The notes below the pieces were generated by a model. That model saw nothing but the letters and a program-made list of their open reading frames with translations. It did not search any database and was not told the origin of the DNA. A program made the position numbers and the translations under genes. DNA of 64,000 bases from Hornefia butyriciproducens (GTDB taxonomy: Bacteria; Bacillota; Clostridia; Peptostreptococcales; Anaerovoracaceae). Shown in pieces: positions 8,570-16,524 of this stretch; within the stretch, counting starts at the first letter, position 1, and each line of letters opens with the position of its first letter. The stretch is taken from assembly GCF_009695915.1 (NCBI RefSeq), contig NZ_VUMZ01000004.1, positions 62,001 through 126,000 of the forward strand, in the 5' to 3' direction.

Positions 8570-8988
8570 GCCTGCTTCCTTTCTCCGCAAGCCGCCGCAA
8601 TTTTCTCGACGGCATCCTCAATCAGATCCGATCCCGACTGTGCGTTGACACCCGCAATGAGATTGTCGCACATGTTCATCGGGATCAGGACACGCACCGC
8701 AGCGCTCTGGCATACAGCCATCGCCATTCCGGGCGTGACCTCGCCCATCAGAGAATCCGCGATTACTATTCCCAGCGGTCCCACAATAAAATCCGCGTGA
8801 CGGCATGCGACAACCACGGGATTCTCCCCCGTCGCGCCTTCGTTTGCGCCCGCCTTCAGCATCGTTGCCGTCGCCACACTGTTCGTCCCGATCGCCTGAA
8901 TCACTGCATCCGGAAAACGCCTTCTCAGAGAACTCACCAGTTCCCTTCCCAGCCGACCGCCCTGACCGTCAATTGCAACAATAATCAT
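8566..8988 (-). CDS. DUF3842 family protein
   Basis: A 140-residue protein of the DUF3842 family: starts MIIVAIDGQGGRLG, an NAD(P)-binding-like glycine motif, then IGTNSVATATMLKAGA and a conserved FIVGPLGIVIADSLMGEVTP stretch, with two cysteines (C93, C107). Function is unknown. ATGA overlaps on both sides (with larC and coaBC) tie it tightly to the nickel-pincer operon, so a role in that pathway is a reasonable inference. Confidence 0.8.
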   Translation of the reverse strand: MIIVAIDGQGGRLGRELVSSLRRRFPDAVIQAIGTNSVATATMLKAGANEGATGENPVVVACRHADFIVGPLGIVIADSLMGEVTPGMAMAVCQSAAVRVLIPMNMCDNLIAGVNAQSGSDLIEDAVEKIAAACGERKQA

Positions 8989-10358
8989 TCCTTCTCTCCC
9001 TTCATGTCGATCAGCGAACCGTCCCGGCTCCGCGCCAGCTCCGCCAGATCTTCATATTCCGGTTTGCTTCGTTCCACGCCGTATCCGCGGTAAGACTTGA
9101 CCCGGAGACCGTCTCGTTCCGTACTTTCTCTTTGCAGCACGTATCGCACAAAATCCTGTCTGCGGATCCCTGCGGTGCGGGTGTGTCTGAAGATCACTTC
9201 CGCCATGGCTTTCGCTTTCTCCCTTCTGCAAAGGCAGGACAGCTTCACGGCCGGTCTCGATTTCTTCATTACTATGGGCGTATAATAGACGTCCAGCGCT
9301 CCCGCTTCCAGGATCCGTTCCATTGCAAAGCCAAGCTCTTCTCCGGTCATGTCATCGATATTCGCAGAGAGTTCGCAGATCCGATCCATCTGAGAGTCAT
9401 CGCTGCTGTCACAAAACATTTCTTCGTCTGCAGCCGGCCGGAAATCTCTGACTTCCGGCTGTGTTCCGTCATCATCGCCGGAGGTTTCCCGGGCTTCACC
9501 CAGGAAAACCCTCAGAATGTTCGCCTTAGGAAAATCCTTTGTTCCTGCACCGACACCCACAGAATCAACCCTCATGCGTGGTCTCTCCGCAGTCTCATCA
9601 GCAAAATGCGTCAGGATTGCCGCACCCGTAGGCGTACAGAGCTCGCCCCGGATCTCATCACTGTAATATTCTGTTCCCTTCAGGATTTCTGCAGTTGCAG
9701 GAGCCGGCACCGGAAGAATTCCGTGCGCACACCGGACGCTTCCTGACCCAACATTGACCGGAGAGCTCACGATGCGCTCTGCACCGATGGCTTCCAGCAG
9801 AAAGCAGTTACCTACCACATCTGCGACAGCGTCCATAGCGCCGACCTCGTGGAAATGAATTTCACTGACCGGCTGTCCATGTACCTTGGATTCCGCGGAT
9901 GCGATACGTGTGTAAATGGCCAAAGCATTTTCTTTGACCGATGCCGGCACGGGGAGCCCGTTGATAATGCTTCGGATATCCTCTATTCCATAATGATGGT
10001 GTTCGTGGTGATGAACATGCTCCGCGTCATGGTCGTGTCCGCCGTGGCTGTGGTGATGAGCATGCTCCGTGTCATGATCGTGTCCGCCGTGTCCGTGGTG
10101 ATGAACATGCTCCGTTTCATGGTCGTGTCCACCGTGGCCGTGCTCCCCGACGCTGCCCTCTTCCTCTCCGTGTACCAGGACGTGCGCACGCGTTCCGCCG
10201 ATGCCGCACTTTTCGCCGTGCTCAAATGAAATCTCTGTTCCCGGGATTTTCAGAGTGCGGAGCTTTTCAACCGCTTCAGCCGGCGCGATTTCCGCCAGCG
10301 CTCCCATCAGCATATCGCCGGCGATGCCCATATTGCATTCAATATATAAAGTTTTCAT
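8985..10358 (-). CDS. larC: Nickel insertion protein LarC, uninterrupted form
   Basis: 457 residues. LarC is a CTP-dependent cyclometallase that inserts nickel into the pincer nucleotide. Seen: MKTLYIECNMGIAGDM at the N-terminus, a His-rich insert (about residues 74-120), FHEVGAMDAVADVVG, and a C-terminal domain with SANIDDMTGEELG and YYTPIVMKKSRPA. In Lactobacillus plantarum larC is split and needs a ribosomal frameshift; here it is one open frame. The His-rich segment holds three near-identical 15-residue units and may bind or store nickel. Overlaps larB and DUF3842 by 4 bp each. Confidence 0.94.
   Translation of the reverse strand: MKTLYIECNMGIAGDMLMGALAEIAPAEAVEKLRTLKIPGTEISFEHGEKCGIGGTRAHVLVHGEEEGSVGEHGHGGHDHETEHVHHHGHGGHDHDTEHAHHHSHGGHDHDAEHVHHHEHHHYGIEDIRSIINGLPVPASVKENALAIYTRIASAESKVHGQPVSEIHFHEVGAMDAVADVVGNCFLLEAIGAERIVSSPVNVGSGSVRCAHGILPVPAPATAEILKGTEYYSDEIRGELCTPTGAAILTHFADETAERPRMRVDSVGVGAGTKDFPKANILRVFLGEARETSGDDDGTQPEVRDFRPAADEEMFCDSSDDSQMDRICELSANIDDMTGEELGFAMERILEAGALDVYYTPIVMKKSRPAVKLSCLCRREKAKAMAEVIFRHTRTAGIRRQDFVRYVLQRESTERDGLRVKSYRGYGVERSKPEYEDLAELARSRDGSLIDMKGEKE
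10005..10139 (-). repeat. Three 45-bp tandem repeats encoding the LarC His-rich segment
   Basis: Three units (10005-10049, 10050-10094, 10095-10139) differ at only a few bases and encode HGGHDHxxEHxHHHx each time. The count could vary between strains by slippage. Confidence 0.9.
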
Positions 10359-11113
10359 ACAGCAACTCCTTTGTGATTAATCATGCTGGCCAGATAGCCG
10401 GCGCCGAACCCGTTATCGATATTTACGACGCTGACGCCGCTGGCGCAGGAATTCAGCATTGAAAGCAGGGCGGTCACTCCGCCGAAGGCCGTCCCGTAAC
10501 CTACACTTGTGGGGACGGCGATCACCGGACAGTCCGCCAGTCCGCCCACGACGCTGGCCAGCGCGCCTTCCATTCCTGCGATGGCGATGATAACGTTGGC
10601 TGCCATAATAGAATCCGTGTTGCTCAGCAGGCGGTGAATTCCGGCAACGCCCACATCAAACACCCGCTCTACTTTGTTCCCCAACGTTTCCGCTGTAATC
10701 GCAGCCTCCTCCGCGACCGGGATATCACTGGTACCGCCGGTAATCACAAGTACCGTGCCTTCGCAGTCCGGCTCGATCATCGAGCCGACCACTCCCGCAT
10801 GTGCATCGCTGTAATAGGTGAATGGAATGTCCTTTGTCAGCGCATCCGCGGCCTCCTGTGTCATACGCGTGATCAGGATCGTCCTCTGTCCGTCCTTCCA
10901 CAGCGCATGAGCGATGCGGTCGATCTGTTCAGGAGTTTTGCCCGCACCGTAAATTACCTCACCGATGCCCTGCCGCAGTCCCCGGTGAGTGTCCAATCTG
11001 GCGATATCGATATCATCATATGGCGCCATTTTCAGTTTCATTACTGCGTCCTCCACAGAGGATGAGCCTTCCGCAACCGCCTGCAGCAGTGCTCTTGTCT
11101 CCGATTCAGTCAT
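10355..11113 (-). CDS. larB: Pyridinium-3,5-biscarboxylic acid mononucleotide synthase LarB
   Basis: 252 residues. LarB carboxylates and hydrolyses nicotinic acid adenine dinucleotide, the first step of nickel-pincer cofactor synthesis. The C-terminal half is PurE-like: GGTSDIPVAEEA, DVGVAGIHRL, AGMEGALASVVGGL and PTSVGYG are all present. Start 11113 (MTESETRALLQAV) has AAGGAAAG upstream and lies 8 bp inside the larE end; a longer open frame to 11185 is ignored because it would overlap larE much further. Confidence 0.94.
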   Translation of the reverse strand: MTESETRALLQAVAEGSSSVEDAVMKLKMAPYDDIDIARLDTHRGLRQGIGEVIYGAGKTPEQIDRIAHALWKDGQRTILITRMTQEAADALTKDIPFTYYSDAHAGVVGSMIEPDCEGTVLVITGGTSDIPVAEEAAITAETLGNKVERVFDVGVAGIHRLLSNTDSIMAANVIIAIAGMEGALASVVGGLADCPVIAVPTSVGYGTAFGGVTALLSMLNSCASGVSVVNIDNGFGAGYLASMINHKGVAV

Positions 11114-11861
11114 GAGCTTTCCTTCCTTCAAGATCCAAAGCGATTTTTTCAAAATAGGGACGTATACCCAGAGCGATTTCCTCACGCAGCCGAATTACTG
11201 AAACCATCTGGCATTCCGGGACCTGAATCAGCCCCGTATCGCCTCTTTTGCGAACCCGGAAATCAGAGAATCCCATCATTCGGAGCACGTTTTCCGCGCC
11301 CTCTACACGATGCAGTTTATCATCTGTGATTTCCTCGCCGTGGGGAATGCGGGTCGCGAGACATGCATAGGACGGCTTGTTCCATGTGAACAGTCCGGCC
11401 TCCCGGGACAGGCGTCGGACATCGTCCTTGGTGAGTCCGCATTCGCGAAGGGGCGACCGGACCTTCATTTCCGCCAGAGCGCGGGTTCCCGGACGATCCG
11501 ATGCATCGTCAGAAGCGTTGGTTCCGTCAATGATTACAGAATAGCCGTCCTTTGCCGCCTGCGCAAGGATGTTTCCAAAGACGTTGTTTTTACAATAGTA
11601 GCAGCGGTCCTCGGGATTCCTCGCGACATCCGGATCGCACAGCGCATCCAGCTCCATTATACAAAGTCCTGCTCCGACTTCATCGGCAAGACGCCGGGCG
11701 TCCTCCAACTCAAACTCAGGCTGGAACTGACTTTTGACAAAATACGCCTGAACGTCCGCCCCATATTTGGTCGCCGCATAAAGCAGATACGACGAGTCAA
11801 CGCCTCCGGAGAACCCGAGTGCAACTTTGTTGTTTTCGCGAAAAAAATCCTGTAATGTCAT
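11106..11861 (-). CDS. larE: ATP-dependent sacrificial sulfur transferase LarE
   Basis: 251 residues. LarE adenylates and thiolates the pincer precursor. The PP-loop SGGVDSS is at residues 18-24. In the sulfur-donor region, NKPSYACLATRIP, only one cysteine (C167) is present, which fits the sacrificial single-Cys type rather than the Fe-S three-Cys type; CYYC at 87-90 is a further pair. It is the first gene of the operon, with GGAGG ten bases upstream of ATG. No larA follows. Confidence 0.93.
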   Translation of the reverse strand: MTLQDFFRENNKVALGFSGGVDSSYLLYAATKYGADVQAYFVKSQFQPEFELEDARRLADEVGAGLCIMELDALCDPDVARNPEDRCYYCKNNVFGNILAQAAKDGYSVIIDGTNASDDASDRPGTRALAEMKVRSPLRECGLTKDDVRRLSREAGLFTWNKPSYACLATRIPHGEEITDDKLHRVEGAENVLRMMGFSDFRVRKRGDTGLIQVPECQMVSVIRLREEIALGIRPYFEKIALDLEGRKAHD

Positions 11862-12013
11862 ATTGTTTGTTCCTCCATCTGAATCAGCGGCGTCCGGCTG
11901 TTATACAGCCATTCCCAGGTCTGCCGGGGGGCGGTCAGCCCCGCCCCCCGGTGCTTCAGCGCGCTGTTCTGCTCTGCCGCCGGTACTGCCGTGCCTGTCC
12001 CCGGCACGCATTT
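11862..12013 (-). promoter_or_regulatory. Structured 5' leader of the lar operon
   Basis: The ~150-nt leader contains three hairpins: CGTGCC/GGCACG (11990-12008), a perfect 11-bp CCGGGGGGCGG/CCGCCCCCCGG stem with 6-base loop (11924-11951), and GGCTG/CAGCC (about 11897-11911). None is followed by a U-tract. It does not fit a riboswitch consensus known to me. Confidence 0.5.
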
Positions 12014-12019
12014 AAGTAA

Positions 12020-12048
12020 AGGATAGTACAGCGCCAAAGAAAAATCAA
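12020..12048 (-). promoter_or_regulatory. Candidate promoter of the lar operon
   Basis: TTGATT, 17-bp spacer, TATCCT on the minus strand. The -10 box is a weak match. Confidence 0.45.
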
Positions 12049-12081
12049 GTTATTTCGGCAGCAGTCTCCGGTGCCGCGGAT

Positions 12082-12107
12082 TTGCAACAAAATATGCGTA
12101 ATTGCAA
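12082..12107. promoter_or_regulatory. Paired TTGCAA operator between the lar and nik promoters
   Basis: TTGCAA, 14 bp, TTGCAA (each half is self-complementary, so the whole is an inverted repeat). It sits between the two divergent -35 boxes. NikR and related metal regulators bind widely spaced palindromes, so a metal-sensing repressor is plausible; the regulator is not in view. The same half-site occurs ahead of the permease-fur operon. Confidence 0.5.
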
Positions 12108-12119
12108 CGCTCTGCCCTA

Positions 12120-12148
12120 TTGACTTGACCTGCTGTCACTGCTAAAAT
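12120..12148 (+). promoter_or_regulatory. Promoter of the nik operon
   Basis: TTGACT, 17-bp spacer, TAAAAT. Predicted transcription start is near 12155, just ahead of the tandem hairpins. Confidence 0.75.
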
Positions 12149-12154
12149 ATGTGA

Positions 12155-12249
12155 AACAGAGGTCACGAAGACCGAAAGACACCCACGAAGGGCTGCTCAA
12201 CGCGGACAATCCGCGGATTTTACGATACAGTACCCTTGGTGGTTTTTTT
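12155..12249 (+). promoter_or_regulatory. Riboswitch-like leader with tandem ACGAA hairpins and terminator
   Basis: Hairpin 1 is GGTC-ACGAA-GACC (12161-12173), hairpin 2 CCC-ACGAA-GGG (12182-12192), hairpin 3 CGCGGA-CAA-TCCGCG (12201-12215). CCACGAAGGG (12183-12192) can instead pair with CCCTTGGTGG (12233-12242), nine pairs with one mismatch, followed by seven T: an intrinsic terminator that excludes hairpin 2. The ribosome site of nikMN follows directly. This is the architecture of a transcription-attenuating RNA switch; class unknown to me. Confidence 0.6.
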
Positions 12250-12265
12250 GTAGGAGGTAAGCAAT

Positions 12266-13342
12266 ATGCATATTCCTGACGGATATATGGCGCCGCAGAC
12301 GACGATTCCGGCGCTGGCGGCGATGGTTCCGATGTGGGGAATCGCCGCACGGAAGGTCAAAAAAGAAGTCGGTGAAAAGAACCTGCCGACACTGGCTCTC
12401 GGAGCCGCTTTTTCCTTTACTGTAATGATGATGAACGTACCGGTGATCGGCGGAAGCTCGGCCCACGCGGTAGGAGCGGTTCTGGTGGCTGTCCTGCTGG
12501 GACCGTGGGCCGCCGTAATCGCTGTGTCCTGCGCCCTGCTGATACAGGCGCTGATTTTCGGTGACGGAGGGATTCTCGCCTTCGGGATGAACTGCCTGAA
12601 TATGGCTGTAATCATGCCGTTTGCGGGATACGGCGTTTACCGGCTCATTGAGGGCCGGAACAAAATCGGGAGCAGCCGCAGTATTCTCGGTGCGGCGATC
12701 GCCGGCTATATCGGCATTAACCTGGCGGCGTTCTGTGCCGCCGTCGAGTTCGGCATACAGCCTCTGCTTTTCCGCGCCTCGGACGGAAGTGCGCTGTACT
12801 GTCCATATCCGCTCTCTGTCTCGATCCCCGCGATGATGCTGCCGCACCTTCTTGTTGCGGGCGTTCTCGAGGGCGCGGTCACAGCCGCTGCAGTTGCGTA
12901 TATCCGGAAAGCCGCGCCGCAGATCTTTCTGCGTAACCAGACGCTTTTACCGGCGAATCCGGGAGCAGCGTCAGAAACGCAGCCGGGAACCGTGCCGGCA
13001 GCTCAGCCGGAAACGCAGACAGAGCCTTTCCTGCGGCGTTACAAAAAACTTCTGATTCCTCTCGGCGTACTCGTTCTTCTGACACCGCTGGGGCTTCTGA
13101 CCGGTGCAACCGCCTGGGGTGAATGGGGCGCAGATGAACTGAAATCCCTTGCCGGATACGTGCCGAAGGGATTCGCCGCCGCCGCGGAATGGTGGACCGC
13201 AGCTATACCGGATTACTCTGTTGCGGGACTCGGCGAAACCGGAGGGTATATTCTCTCGGCTGTAATCGGGATTCTGCTCATCACGCTGCTGATCCTCGCT
13301 CTGTCTGTCTTCATGAAGAAATCCGGCAGAAGGGAGCAGTAA
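12266..13342 (+). CDS. nikMN: ECF-type nickel transporter fused NikM-NikN component
   Basis: 358 residues. The N-terminus MHIPDGYM is the metal-binding signature of NikM/CbiM substrate-specificity proteins, whose N-terminal residues and His2 coordinate Ni or Co. About seven hydrophobic helices follow to residue 215. After a polar linker (about 220-260) a second unit with two membrane helices resembles NikN/CbiN (VLVLLTPLGLLTGATAWGEWG). GTAGGAGG stands nine bases before ATG. Divergence from the nickel-pincer operon points to nickel rather than cobalt, though substrate cannot be read from sequence. Confidence 0.88.
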   Translation: MHIPDGYMAPQTTIPALAAMVPMWGIAARKVKKEVGEKNLPTLALGAAFSFTVMMMNVPVIGGSSAHAVGAVLVAVLLGPWAAVIAVSCALLIQALIFGDGGILAFGMNCLNMAVIMPFAGYGVYRLIEGRNKIGSSRSILGAAIAGYIGINLAAFCAAVEFGIQPLLFRASDGSALYCPYPLSVSIPAMMLPHLLVAGVLEGAVTAAAVAYIRKAAPQIFLRNQTLLPANPGAASETQPGTVPAAQPETQTEPFLRRYKKLLIPLGVLVLLTPLGLLTGATAWGEWGADELKSLAGYVPKGFAAAAEWWTAAIPDYSVAGLGETGGYILSAVIGILLITLLILALSVFMKKSGRREQ

Positions 13343-14188
13343 ATGCGAAAATCCGTAAATGTCTGCGGAACGGGATTCCTCGCTCATACGCTGGACCGTT
13401 TCGCAGCGCTTTTTGAGAACGAGCTGTACAACGACTATTATTCCAGAAACGGAAAAATGCTGCAGAGCCTTGATCCCCGGATCAAGGTTATTGTTGTTCT
13501 CGCCTTCATTATCTACGGGAATTTCACCACAAGTCTTGTGATTCTTCTCGCCCTCGGAATCGTCGCGGCGCTGTACGCCGCTGCCTCCGGTCTTCCCATG
13601 AGCAGTTATCTCCGCCGAACCTGGCTGTATCTTCCCGCACTGCTCTTTCTCTGCTCGCTGCCCGGCGCCTCAAGCCTTCTGACACACGGAACTCCTCTGA
13701 TCGGAAATGAAACATTTTATTTCACCGCCGCCGGACTTCAGATGGCGTGCCGGATCGGGCTCCGAACAGGTGATTCCCTGGCCTTCGCTTTTCTTCTTCT
13801 GATGACCACGCGCTGGACGGACCTTATGGCAGGTCTGCGGGCGCTGCATCTTCCGTCGCTTTTCATTTCCGTGCTGAACATGGCCTACCGTTATATCTTT
13901 TTAATCGCAGAAACCGGAAGTTCCATGATGCAGGCACGGTATCTCCGGACAGTCGGCCGGATATCCGCACGTTCAGGGCGGCAGTATATGGGGAACAGCT
14001 TCGGGCGGATTTTCGTCAGTGTTCATTCATTCAGCGAAAACATCTACGACGCCATGGTCCTGCGAGGCTACGACGGTACGCCCCGGACGATGCGCTGTCT
14101 GAAAATACAGGCTGCGGACTGGCTATTTCTCCTCATTAATATTATAATATTGATGATTCTAACAGTAGGAGGTTTCATCTTTGGATAA
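13343..14188 (+). CDS. nikQ: ECF transporter transmembrane component NikQ/CbiQ
   Basis: 281 residues, the T component that couples NikMN to the ATPase. Six or so hydrophobic segments, an early SLDPRIKVIVVLAFI motif typical of CbiQ/EcfT, and the cytoplasmic coupling motifs AMVLRGYDG (Ala-Arg-Gly type) near residue 233. ATG directly follows the nikMN stop, with GGGAG upstream. The first 40 residues before the CbiQ core are longer than usual but read without interruption. Confidence 0.88.
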   Translation: MRKSVNVCGTGFLAHTLDRFAALFENELYNDYYSRNGKMLQSLDPRIKVIVVLAFIIYGNFTTSLVILLALGIVAALYAAASGLPMSSYLRRTWLYLPALLFLCSLPGASSLLTHGTPLIGNETFYFTAAGLQMACRIGLRTGDSLAFAFLLLMTTRWTDLMAGLRALHLPSLFISVLNMAYRYIFLIAETGSSMMQARYLRTVGRISARSGRQYMGNSFGRIFVSVHSFSENIYDAMVLRGYDGTPRTMRCLKIQAADWLFLLINIIILMILTVGGFIFG

Positions 14189-14954
14189 ATATGCGTTTGA
14201 ACTGAAGGACATCACCTTCTCCTATCCCGTCTCCGAGCCGGTTCTTCGAGGTCTGACGCTGCGGATACGCAGCGGCGAGAGCCTCTGCATTCTCGGTGCG
14301 AACGGCTGCGGAAAGTCCACACTGCTCAGAATTCTAGGCGGGCTGCTGATTCCTCAGGAAGGTAGTTTTTATTTTTACGGAAGCATGATCGACTGGCGGT
14401 CGATCACAAAAAAAGACGCCGCTGCTTACCATCTCCGGGTCGGCTACGTTTTTCAGGACTCCGACGTCCAACTGTTCTGCGGCAGCGTCCTGGATGAAAT
14501 CGCCTTCGGACCTCTTCAGACCGGACTTCCGCGGGAAGAGATCATGGATCGGGTAACCTCTCTGGCCCGTTCCCTTGATATTGAAAAGCTCCTGGACAAG
14601 GCTCCCTACCACCTCAGCGGAGGAGAGAAGAAAAAGGTCGCCATCGCCAGCACTCTGATTCTTGATCCTGATGTTCTCATCCTGGACGAACCCACCAACG
14701 ATCTGGATCCCCGCTCCCAGACCTGGCTCCTGAAGCTTCTGAAAGATCTGCGGAATCAGGGAAAAACTCTGATCTTCGCCACCCATAATCTTGAACTTGT
14801 TCCCCACGTCGCCGACCGTGCGATTCTGTTCGCGGAGGATCACACGCTTCGCGCGGACAAACCGGTACGCGAGCTCCTGGAAGACACTGCGCTCCTGCGG
14901 AAGGTCAATCTGGTGGACGAGCATTTCCATACCCATCCCTGGGATTTTGAATAA
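14181..14954 (+). CDS. nikO: ECF transporter ATP-binding component NikO/CbiO, TTG start
   Basis: 257 residues. ABC ATPase with Walker A GANGCGKST (39-47), signature LSGGEKKKVAIAS, Walker B VLILDEPTNDLD and switch His in FATHNLE. No in-frame ATG fits: the protein starts at TTG (MDKYAFELKD), placed eight bases after TAGGAGG, and overlaps nikQ by 8 bp. It ends two bases before the stop of the convergent PucR-type gene; no terminator is evident between them apart from an AATAACGTTATT palindrome. Confidence 0.93.
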   Translation: MDKYAFELKDITFSYPVSEPVLRGLTLRIRSGESLCILGANGCGKSTLLRILGGLLIPQEGSFYFYGSMIDWRSITKKDAAAYHLRVGYVFQDSDVQLFCGSVLDEIAFGPLQTGLPREEIMDRVTSLARSLDIEKLLDKAPYHLSGGEKKKVAIASTLILDPDVLILDEPTNDLDPRSQTWLLKLLKDLRNQGKTLIFATHNLELVPHVADRAILFAEDHTLRADKPVRELLEDTALLRKVNLVDEHFHTHPWDFE

Positions 14955-14956
14955 CG

Positions 14957-16492
14957 TTATTTTCCTCTGACGATGATACAGGAGAGCAGCATCTGAACAA
15001 TTTCATTTTCGTTCAGGTCGTCCAGATGCACTCCCAGAAAGTTCTCCGCAGTCTGAAGGCGATAGGTCAGCGTATTGCGATGGATAAACATCTCCCGGGC
15101 CGTCGACGCCACACTGCGGCCGTTGACGAGATACATCCGGATACTTTCCAGCAGTTCCTCCCGATTGTTGCGGTCGCTCTGACTCAGCGCCAGAATGCCC
15201 GGATCGCAGAGAGAACGCAGTTCCCCCGTCTTTTTTAATTCATCCAGAAGAAATTCCATATATTTTTCGGTAAAGGCGACGCATCGCTTCTCATCCGCGT
15301 CGAGCTCCGCATAATGCAGCGCATTGCTGCACTGTACAAAATACGTCCCCAGATCCATAAAATCATGGAAACAGTTGCTGACGCCGCAGTACATCCGGCT
15401 TCCCAGACAGAAATTCTCCAGTTCCCCGCGCTCTCCGGGCTCCAGCAGATCACAGTCTTTTTTCCTCATAACGGTAATGATGTAATCGTTATAATAGAAA
15501 ATCAGCGCCTTCGGATATTTCTTCTGGATCCTCCGGTGATAGGAATGCCCCTCGCGGGAAATCGTAAATCCGTCGGAAAACCGGAAAGCCGCCATGTAGT
15601 AATCATCCTTTGTCGTCCACCCCAGACGCGCCAGATGCTGCTCCACAGTCCTGGTGTCATTGCTCTTCCCGGCAATCAGCTGCAGCGCATAAAAGACATC
15701 CTCCTCGTTGGAATAGGCGTGGGTTCTGAACTTGAAAATATAATTCAGTAGCTGTCCGATGCGATGGCAGAGTTCCAGCTGTCCCTGAGTGATCGGCTCC
15801 CGCAGATCCACCATTCCGATTGAACCGATCTGCCGCCCGTCCGCCCGTATCGCGCCCATCAGATAACAATGTTCCGGATCCCGTCGGGGATTCATCAGCA
15901 CCGGTTTGTCCCCGGACATGAATTTCCGGTTGACCCACTCGATTTCAGAGCGGCTGAAAAAACTGACCGTCGGATATTCCTGTGCCAGTGATTCCTCCCA
16001 TATTGTCCCTCTGGCTTCCTCCGGGGTAATGGATGAATGATAGATCAGCGCCTGGGCTGCGTCATAGATGCCGATCGGATTTTTCAGTTTCTGAATCGCA
16101 ATGGCCATAAAGTCATCCAGGCTACGCTCCTCCATCACCTCGGTACACAGATCCGAGTCCCAGGCGGAATATTCCTCACAGATACGCGCCACGGCGGGAA
16201 ATATCCGGTCGACGGAAATATTTTTTCGCAGCACAAGCATATTGGCGTAGAGCGCCCTCCCCAGCTCATTCTTTGTCTTCTCTGAACAAAAAATAAGATT
16301 CCCCGGAATCTCTTCTGCCTCCTCCAGCAAATTCTCGTCCTCCGCGATGTACAGATATCGAGGATCGCCGGCCCCGTCTCCCGGCTTCCACCAGCGGATC
16401 CCCCTCGTTCCGGCAGCATCCGGAATCATCTCTATATATTCCGGGGCAAACCCGTTCAGCTCGTCTTTTATCACAGCCAGATGTACGCTCAA
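14957..16492 (-). CDS. PucR-type transcriptional regulator
   Basis: 511 residues. The C-terminal PucR helix-turn-helix (PF13556) is clear: ESIRMYLVNGRSVASTAREM then FIHRNTLTYRLQ and LLSC. The middle has a GAF-like stretch (about 130-240) and a GGDEF-related PucR region. Start is TTG at 16492, eight bases after AAAGGAT. It is transcribed divergently from the MFS-SDR-AKR genes with back-to-back promoters and so is their likely regulator; family members usually activate catabolic genes when they sense substrate. Confidence 0.85.
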   Translation of the reverse strand: MSVHLAVIKDELNGFAPEYIEMIPDAAGTRGIRWWKPGDGAGDPRYLYIAEDENLLEEAEEIPGNLIFCSEKTKNELGRALYANMLVLRKNISVDRIFPAVARICEEYSAWDSDLCTEVMEERSLDDFMAIAIQKLKNPIGIYDAAQALIYHSSITPEEARGTIWEESLAQEYPTVSFFSRSEIEWVNRKFMSGDKPVLMNPRRDPEHCYLMGAIRADGRQIGSIGMVDLREPITQGQLELCHRIGQLLNYIFKFRTHAYSNEEDVFYALQLIAGKSNDTRTVEQHLARLGWTTKDDYYMAAFRFSDGFTISREGHSYHRRIQKKYPKALIFYYNDYIITVMRKKDCDLLEPGERGELENFCLGSRMYCGVSNCFHDFMDLGTYFVQCSNALHYAELDADEKRCVAFTEKYMEFLLDELKKTGELRSLCDPGILALSQSDRNNREELLESIRMYLVNGRSVASTAREMFIHRNTLTYRLQTAENFLGVHLDDLNENEIVQMLLSCIIVRGK

Positions 16493-16524
16493 AAAAACAT
16501 CCTTTCGTCATATCGTGAGAAAAA

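Noticed and set aside
9975-10150. CRISPR-like array
   Set aside because: The periodic 45-bp units are in-frame coding repeats of larC without spacers.
12155-12185. ANTAR-protein target (tandem hexaloop hairpins)
   Set aside because: Loops have five bases and G at position three, not six bases with A1 and G4.
12155-12250. Guanidine-II (mini-ykkC) or NiCo riboswitch assignment for the nik leader
   Set aside because: Guanidine-II hairpins have ACGR tetraloops closed by G-C pairs and other target genes; the loops here have five bases closed by C-G. The purine-rich junction motifs of NiCo are not visible.
11862-12265. Cobalamin riboswitch ahead of the nik (cbi-like) operon
   Set aside because: No B12 box or GCCACTG core; the real cobalamin riboswitch is at 55190-55385.
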